A stretch of 21,725 nucleotides of DNA from a virus. The stretch covers positions 1 to 21,725 of the IMG/VR virus record IMGVR_UViG_3300020442_002389. One strand, written 5' to 3'. Numbering within the stretch: the stretch's first letter is position 1; each line of letters starts with the position of its first letter. The notes beneath the pieces were generated by a model that did not search any database, was not told where the DNA came from, and was given only the letters and a program-made list of their open reading frames with translations. A program made the translations under genes and the position numbers. Of this stretch, positions 18,362 to 21,725 are shown in pieces.

Positions 18362-18714
18362 TGTTAGTATCAATGAATGCAATGCGTATCTATGAGATGG
18401 CATCTCATTACGCTAAAACACAAGATAAGTTTGTAGTAGTGATTGACAATACAAAGTATGGTAAGCTGACTACTACTAAACAACAGACAGTAAAATTGTA
18501 CTATGATACTATCTTACCAGAAGATGAAATTGGTGAGATTTTTGACAACCCATTTACATTCTATGCATTTAATGGTCAAGCAGTAGCTACAGAGTGGGTA
18601 ACAGATCATTTTCCACAGTCAACTGATCTAGATGATGAGGATTATTTTATTGAAGTTCAAGTCATCACGCCATCAGGTGGCATTCCATATACTAACAGAG
18701 TATTGACAAACTGA
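18361..18714 (+). CDS. Hypothetical protein, 117 aa
   Basis: The start overlaps the previous stop (TGATG), with GGAG at 18350-18353 giving 7-nt spacing. Alternative in-frame Met codons exist at residues 5 and 8. The protein looks globular: strands (FVVVIDNTKYGKL, YFIEVQVITP) around an acidic middle and a polar end, and no membrane segment. It is probably co-expressed with the chaperone-like gene from the late promoter. I do not recognise the family. Confidence 0.8.
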   Translation: MLVSMNAMRIYEMASHYAKTQDKFVVVIDNTKYGKLTTTKQQTVKLYYDTILPEDEIGEIFDNPFTFYAFNGQAVATEWVTDHFPQSTDLDDEDYFIEVQVITPSGGIPYTNRVLTN

Positions 18715-18754
18715 TCTAGGTAATTTAAAATTGACATTGTAATCGTTATACCAC

Positions 18755-19363
18755 ATGACATATACTACTGAGAGGATGCAGGGTCCGATTTTATATCAGA
18801 CCACAGATGACTATTATAAATTCTCATCCACTGAAATTAATTGTATTAATAAAACAACTGCATTTACTGAGGATCAGGTTCTAAAACTTCCTGACCTGCA
18901 TGGTCTTAAAGAATACATTCAACTACATGTTGATCGGTATAAAGAGGATGTCCTCAGAGCTACTGATGATGTTCAATTTTATGTGTCACAGTCATGGTTA
19001 TCTAAGTATAATACAGGTGATGGGCAAGTTCATAACATGCATATGAATAGTGTCCTCACTGGTTGTATTGATGTTAGTGAGGGTGAAGGGGAAAGTATAT
19101 TCTATGCTGATGGCAGAAACGAAGTATTCCCTGGTCTTGAGTTTCCTTACAATGCTATTCCATTCTCAGTTTCTGAGTACCGACAAGGAAAGGTAACACT
19201 ATGGCCATCTAGAATTCCATACACTGTACCACCTAATAAACTGTCCACTGAAGTTGTGAAGGTCTGGTTTAATGTCTATGTTTATGGTACTCTTGGTATT
19301 GGAGGCATCAATGCTCCATTTAATACACACTCCAGAGTGACCATTCAAAAACCTAATGACTGA
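18755..19363 (+). CDS. 2-oxoglutarate/Fe(II)-oxygenase-like protein, active site degenerate
   Basis: The 202-aa product resembles the phage 2OG-Fe(II) oxygenase family (PF13759 type). Shared features are SQSWLSKYNTGDGQ (78-91), then HNMHMNSVLTG (93-103) in place of the usual HxHPNSxLSG, then GKVTLWPSRIPYTVPPN (145-161) in place of the usual FPSWxxHxVPPN, and a final WFNVYV strand. The first His of the HxH pair becomes Asn, the distal His becomes Tyr156, and no clear Arg follows for 2-oxoglutarate. The fold is therefore probably kept while catalysis may be lost. The start is uncertain: ATG 18755 has no ribosome site, and ATG 18776 (residue 8) directly abuts GAGAGG. Small oxygenase homologues are common in cyanophages, where their substrates are mostly unknown. 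Confidence 0.65.
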   Translation: MTYTTERMQGPILYQTTDDYYKFSSTEINCINKTTAFTEDQVLKLPDLHGLKEYIQLHVDRYKEDVLRATDDVQFYVSQSWLSKYNTGDGQVHNMHMNSVLTGCIDVSEGEGESIFYADGRNEVFPGLEFPYNAIPFSVSEYRQGKVTLWPSRIPYTVPPNKLSTEVVKVWFNVYVYGTLGIGGINAPFNTHSRVTIQKPND

Positions 19364-19598
19364 ATTGATGAACGTACCAACTGAGTCTGAGTTGAAGCAT
19401 CTGCAGTTTCAAGCAATGCTGCGTGATCATGACATTCCAAATAGTGAACTAATGTATCTTGGTGAGCGTGAGTATACTACAGAGTATGCTGCTCACCCTG
19501 AGTTTCATGGTATGATGATGCATTGGTATCTCGTAGGTGGGGAGCATGAAGTCCCTATCTGTGACATCCATTCTATTGACCGTGTTGATGAGGACTAA
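19356..19598 (+). CDS. Hypothetical protein, 80 aa
   Basis: The gene overlaps the oxygenase-like gene by 8 nt and has no clear ribosome site; a second ATG follows at 19368. It is an acidic, His- and Met-rich small protein with a helical start (SELKHLQFQAMLRDHDI) and a HPEFHGMMMHWYLVGGEHEVPICDIHSID segment split by short strands. The pattern His-x3-His-x4-His near the middle could bind metal, but no family is recognised. Confidence 0.75.
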   Translation: MTELMNVPTESELKHLQFQAMLRDHDIPNSELMYLGEREYTTEYAAHPEFHGMMMHWYLVGGEHEVPICDIHSIDRVDED

Positions 19599-20194
19599 TG
19601 TTTTCTGAACAATTGATTTCACTTGCGACTGAACGAGCACTGGGTCATCCCACACAAATACAATGTGATCTTTTTGAGGAGTTATATGAAACCTACATCA
19701 ACGACTCAAATAGTTCCACTCTGCGCGAGCATATTGTTGCTCGTGTTGCTGGTTGTAACCCTCTGGATGGCAAACTTGGTCGCGATGCAATCCACCCTGC
19801 AACAAATGTAGAGAAAGAAGTAAAACCAAAGAACTACACTGGTAAGACTACCAATGGTAGTGGTTGCTTCAATGACTACACACGTGCAAGATATAATAAA
19901 GATACTGCTGTCAATCTTCCCATCATTCATGGGTTGTTTGTTGGTGGTATCTTGCAGTATGTGGTAGAATTTACTATTGACGCTGTTGCATCTAAACTTG
20001 ATGAACAAGTCAGAAAGAAATGTGAAGAGGGTGGCAATCAGTATGTACGTTCTGCATCATGGACGTGGAGCGACTGGATTGATCACCCATCACTAACTGT
20101 TCATTATATTGACAAACCATTGCTTAAGCATAACCATGTCAAGGGACAGTATAAAGTATGTGATCCATTCTACAAGAAACTAATTGCCTTGTGA
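19598..20194 (+). CDS. Unknown protein, possible PD-(D/E)XK nuclease fold
   Basis: The 198-aa product's start overlaps the previous stop (TAATG), with GAGGA at 19590-19594. The N-terminus is helical (LREHIVARVAGC). Residues 57-80 read DGKLGRDAIHPATN followed by EKEVKPKNYTG, a layout like the D...E-x-K motif of PD-(D/E)XK nucleases (Asp63, Glu74, Lys76). A hydrophobic stretch (LPIIHGLFVGGILQYVVEF, about 107-125) looks like paired core strands rather than a membrane helix. The end holds YVRSASWTWSDWIDHPSLTV. The nuclease idea is inference from one motif, and a structural or regulatory role is equally possible. Confidence 0.7.
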   Translation: MFSEQLISLATERALGHPTQIQCDLFEELYETYINDSNSSTLREHIVARVAGCNPLDGKLGRDAIHPATNVEKEVKPKNYTGKTTNGSGCFNDYTRARYNKDTAVNLPIIHGLFVGGILQYVVEFTIDAVASKLDEQVRKKCEEGGNQYVRSASWTWSDWIDHPSLTVHYIDKPLLKHNHVKGQYKVCDPFYKKLIAL

Positions 20195-20248
20195 CACCTT
20201 ACAAACCGCCACACTTCCGCTCGCCACGCACACGATGTGCTCTACAAT

Positions 20249-20431
20249 ATGAGCAATCAAGACAAAACAATGCTCAAAGCAACGATCGTCAAGACCATCC
20301 GCGAGTGCTGCAAAGGCACTGCTCTGACAAAAGTTGAGAAGTTTCAAGTGTTCTGTCATGTGTGTGATAACATGCTGGAAGAAGGTCGCATCACTAAGAT
20401 TCAACACGAGCGTTACACTAACATTTTTTGA
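20249..20431 (+). CDS. Hypothetical small protein, 60-64 aa
   Basis: The frame is open from a GTG at 20237, but the ATG at 20249 (MSNQDKTML) is the likelier start. Neither has a Shine-Dalgarno. The protein is helical and basic, with three Cys (IRECCKG, FQVFCHVCDNMLEEG) and a C-terminus ITKIQHERYTNIF. The CHVC pair plus the earlier CC could form a small metal site, though this is speculative. The stop overlaps the next gene as TGATG. Family not recognised. Confidence 0.65.
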   Translation: MSNQDKTMLKATIVKTIRECCKGTALTKVEKFQVFCHVCDNMLEEGRITKIQHERYTNIF

Positions 20432-20727
20432 TGGAATTGCCAGCAAATTTTATTCACCTTCCCCCTTCAGGATACTCTTATGAATGCACTTTACACAAGC
20501 GTAACTATCTGTCTATTTGGTGTGTTAACCATAGCGAATTTGTATATAACAATGGGTGCCGTGCAAAAACTATCTGGGGATTCTACAACATTAAGAAAAG
20601 ATGCTATTATGCCCCAATCAACTCTAAAAAACCAGGAGCAGAAATAGATATTAGTAAGACGACACCATACACTGCTATGCAGATCGTCAAACCAATGAGA
20701 CCAACAATAGGTAACTTCTATGAGTGA
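20431..20727 (+). CDS. Conserved cyanophage-type hypothetical protein, 98 aa
   Basis: ATG 20431 overlaps the preceding stop (TGATG). A TTG one codon earlier is a less likely start. The sequence (MELPANFIHLPPSGYSYE, then WGFYNIKKRCYYAPINSKKPG, then a TPYTAMQ motif) resembles a small protein I recall from many cyanomyovirus genomes, with no known function. It is a compact beta-rich protein with many aromatics and no membrane segment. Confidence 0.75.
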   Translation: MELPANFIHLPPSGYSYECTLHKRNYLSIWCVNHSEFVYNNGCRAKTIWGFYNIKKRCYYAPINSKKPGAEIDISKTTPYTAMQIVKPMRPTIGNFYE

Positions 20728-20875
20728 ACAGAAGAAGGACTACGATGGACCACTCTACGCACCATGGTATAAGGTAGAAGCGGGTAAAAAGAAACGTCCT
20801 ACATATGTTGATCACCTTCTTGGTGATACCAAGTATCCCCCAGCATTTAAAAGAGATAGCAGTTTGTCCGAATAA
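20720..20875 (+). CDS. Small hypothetical protein, 51 aa
   Basis: The ATG at 20720 overlaps the previous gene by 8 nt, and the stop TAA is at 20873-20875. The product begins MSEQKKDYDGPLYAPWYKVE and is Lys/Tyr/Pro-rich, with a basic middle (GKKKRPTYVDHLL). It fills the only gap between neighbours, keeps the overlap style of this cluster, and its last codons coincide with the -35 box of the next promoter. Function unknown. Confidence 0.65.
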   Translation: MSEQKKDYDGPLYAPWYKVEAGKKKRPTYVDHLLGDTKYPPAFKRDSSLSE

Positions 20876-20892
20876 GGAATTTATGCTATACT
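20864..20892 (+). promoter_or_regulatory. Sigma70-like promoter, TTGTCC-17-TATACT
   Basis: The -35 box TTGTCC (20864-20869) is separated by exactly 17 nt from the -10 box TATACT (20887-20892), and TGC just before the -10 makes it an extended -10. It drives the 63-aa gene, whose GAGGT ribosome site is at 20906-20910. This host-type architecture suggests early expression. Confidence 0.7.
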
Positions 20893-20914
20893 ATCTTAAG
20901 ACTATGAGGTAACC

Positions 20915-21106
20915 ATGTCCGAATACTATGACCTGAAACACCAAAAGCGTAAAGATGCATTTGGTTTGTTCTATGAAAGTGTACTTAAACCTGATGCAGA
21001 GCTACGTCAGTGTGCTCATGAACAAGAATGTTATCATGAACTAATGGAATGGCGTAGTGATATTCTAGGGTATCTTGATCAACGACGTAATTCTGAATTC
21101 TGGTAA
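20915..21106 (+). CDS. Hypothetical small protein, 63 aa
   Basis: This is the first gene behind the sigma70-like promoter at 20864, with GAGGT 4 nt before the ATG. It is a highly charged, probably all-helical protein (KHQKRKDAFGLFYESVL, then ELMEWRSDILGYLDQRR). Short, charged, early-promoted proteins in T4-like phages are often host-takeover factors, but nothing in this sequence shows a specific target. The stop overlaps the next start (TAATG). Confidence 0.75.
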   Translation: MSEYYDLKHQKRKDAFGLFYESVLKPDAELRQCAHEQECYHELMEWRSDILGYLDQRRNSEFW

Positions 21107-21420
21107 TGACATCATCACCACTCCGCAAAACTTACGCACAACAGCGTAAAGATAGACTTCAAGAAGCTATTGATGACTATCTTAATGACAATGAAGTCAG
21201 TATCTCTGAGTTTTACAATGATTTGAGAGACTGTCTTGAGGATATTATCTCATATCATGAGAGATCAAAGACTAGAGCACAGGGTGCATTGGAGTTGGTG
21301 TTAGGACACAGAACTCAGCAAGATCTCTCTGATACTGACACTCAACCTAATTCATATGAGTATGCTGCTGACATTACACTGTCAAAAATCAATCAGTTTC
21401 AGAGAGGTTCGCATCTATGA
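21106..21420 (+). CDS. Hypothetical helical protein, 104 aa
   Basis: The start overlaps the previous stop, so it is probably coupled and co-transcribed from the promoter at 20864. Residues 6-70 are predicted as charged amphipathic helices (QQRKDRLQEAIDDYLND, FYNDLRDCLEDIISYHERSK), possibly coiled-coil and oligomeric. A polar linker (TQQDLSDTDTQPNS) precedes a short C-terminal helix. Family not recognised. Confidence 0.75.
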   Translation: MTSSPLRKTYAQQRKDRLQEAIDDYLNDNEVSISEFYNDLRDCLEDIISYHERSKTRAQGALELVLGHRTQQDLSDTDTQPNSYEYAADITLSKINQFQRGSHL

Positions 21421-21584
21421 AAGTAGAACTAGATGAACAAGAGATCAAATATCTTATAGATGCTATGTGGGGTATGAGTCGCCATGACTCTCAAGCATTA
21501 GCAATTCGTCACAATATCAATGACGTTGCTTTGGAGAGTCACTTGCAGAACTGTCTACCTGATGCTCCTGACGCGGAGTCCTAG
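21417..21584 (+). CDS. Hypothetical small protein, 55 aa
   Basis: ATG 21417 overlaps the previous stop (ATGA), with AGAGAGG at 21401-21407. The stop is TAG at 21582-21584. The product starts MKVELDEQEIKYLIDAMWGM and ends LQNCLPDAPDAES. It is acidic and mostly helical. The coupled overlap and the ribosome site support it as real. No function can be assigned. Confidence 0.65.
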   Translation: MKVELDEQEIKYLIDAMWGMSRHDSQALAIRHNINDVALESHLQNCLPDAPDAES

Positions 21585-21586
21585 CC

Positions 21587-21592
21587 TATACT
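21587..21592 (+). promoter_or_regulatory. Probable -10 box TATACT
   Basis: The box and its flank (CTATACTA) are identical to the -10 of the promoter at 20864-20892. It lies in the 31-nt gap before the last gene. No good -35 is seen 16-18 nt upstream, so this may be a -10-only promoter, a class known in cyanobacteria. Confidence 0.45.
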
Positions 21593-21615
21593 ACTAAGGT
21601 AATCAAGGGAGAGAC

Positions 21616-21725
21616 ATGACCCGCACCATCCAAGAGTACCGAGCAGACCTTGCCCGTCACCTGGCACAACCCGAGACCCGTGCCACCTATGCTCTCAAGA
21701 ATTACTCTCAATGGTGTGCTGGTCG
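21616..21725 (+). CDS. Hypothetical protein, 3' end outside window
   Basis: The ATG follows GGGAGAG (21607-21613). Only 36 full codons are visible, starting MTRTIQEYRADLARHLAQ and continuing with helical, basic sequence. Codons are richer in GC than in the neighbours (CGC, CTG, CCC, ACC), possibly from high expression or transfer from a GC-richer host. Function cannot be judged from this fragment. Confidence 0.6.
   Translation, partial: MTRTIQEYRADLARHLAQPETRATYALKNYSQWCAG

Noticed and set aside
18731-18752. TTGACA at 18731 with TATACC at 18747 as a promoter
   Set aside because: The spacer is only 10 nt, and the next TATACT (18761) is 24 nt away, so neither gives a workable sigma70 promoter.
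18715-18754. Terminator in the 40-nt gap before the oxygenase-like gene
   Set aside because: There is no GC-rich hairpin or T-run, only AT-rich sequence.
1-21725. tRNA genes, insertion sequences, integrase or attachment sites
   Set aside because: I saw no cloverleaf-like segments, transposase or integrase motifs, or terminal inverted repeats. The gaps between genes are too short to hold them.

Overview
The window looks like part of a marine T4-like myovirus, most probably a cyanophage of Synechococcus or Prochlorococcus. The DNA is AT-rich. All genes lie on the + strand, and they are packed with start/stop overlaps. The first 17.4 kb encodes giant modular virion proteins with phage tail-collar, glycine-rich and fibre-type domains. 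A T4-type late promoter octamer (GATAAATA) precedes the next gene, which is a tail assembly chaperone relative. The cyanophage assignment rests on gene style and on families I recognise, not on a database search.

Region 1 (1-9042) is the 3' part of a giant structural protein gene. At least 3013 codons are present and the start lies upstream. Its N-terminal part is repetitive: a 130-residue duplication and four exact 36-residue cysteine-anchored repeats. The middle has fibre-like modules, and the end is a typical virion-protein tail domain. Region 2 (9046-17406) holds three consecutive genes (474, 461 and 1849 aa). Each has tail-collar signatures, two His-x-His motifs and a similar C-terminus. 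They look like paralogues diversified by insertions. The second gained a 12-cysteine segment. The third gained a beta-sandwich, a PEBP-like (phosphatidylethanolamine-binding protein/YbhB) domain, two jelly-roll-like modules and a 430-residue glycine-rich domain. I read this as a host-recognition cassette.

Region 3 (17407-19363) starts with the late promoter, followed by the chaperone-like gene, a small unknown gene and a 2-oxoglutarate/Fe(II)-oxygenase-like protein whose catalytic residues look degenerate. Region 4 (19356-21725) is a run of small, mostly unknown genes that overlap by 1-8 nt. They include a possible PD-(D/E)XK nuclease and a 51-aa gene at 20720-20875. One good sigma70-like promoter (20864-20892) and one weaker -10-only promoter (21587) lie in this region, suggesting early or middle expression. 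The last gene runs off the end.

The most unusual observation is the PEBP-like domain inside the third collar protein (about 12883-13416), which sits within a tail-collar domain that has been split in two. No tRNA, CRISPR array, insertion sequence or stretch over 300 nt without a gene was seen.
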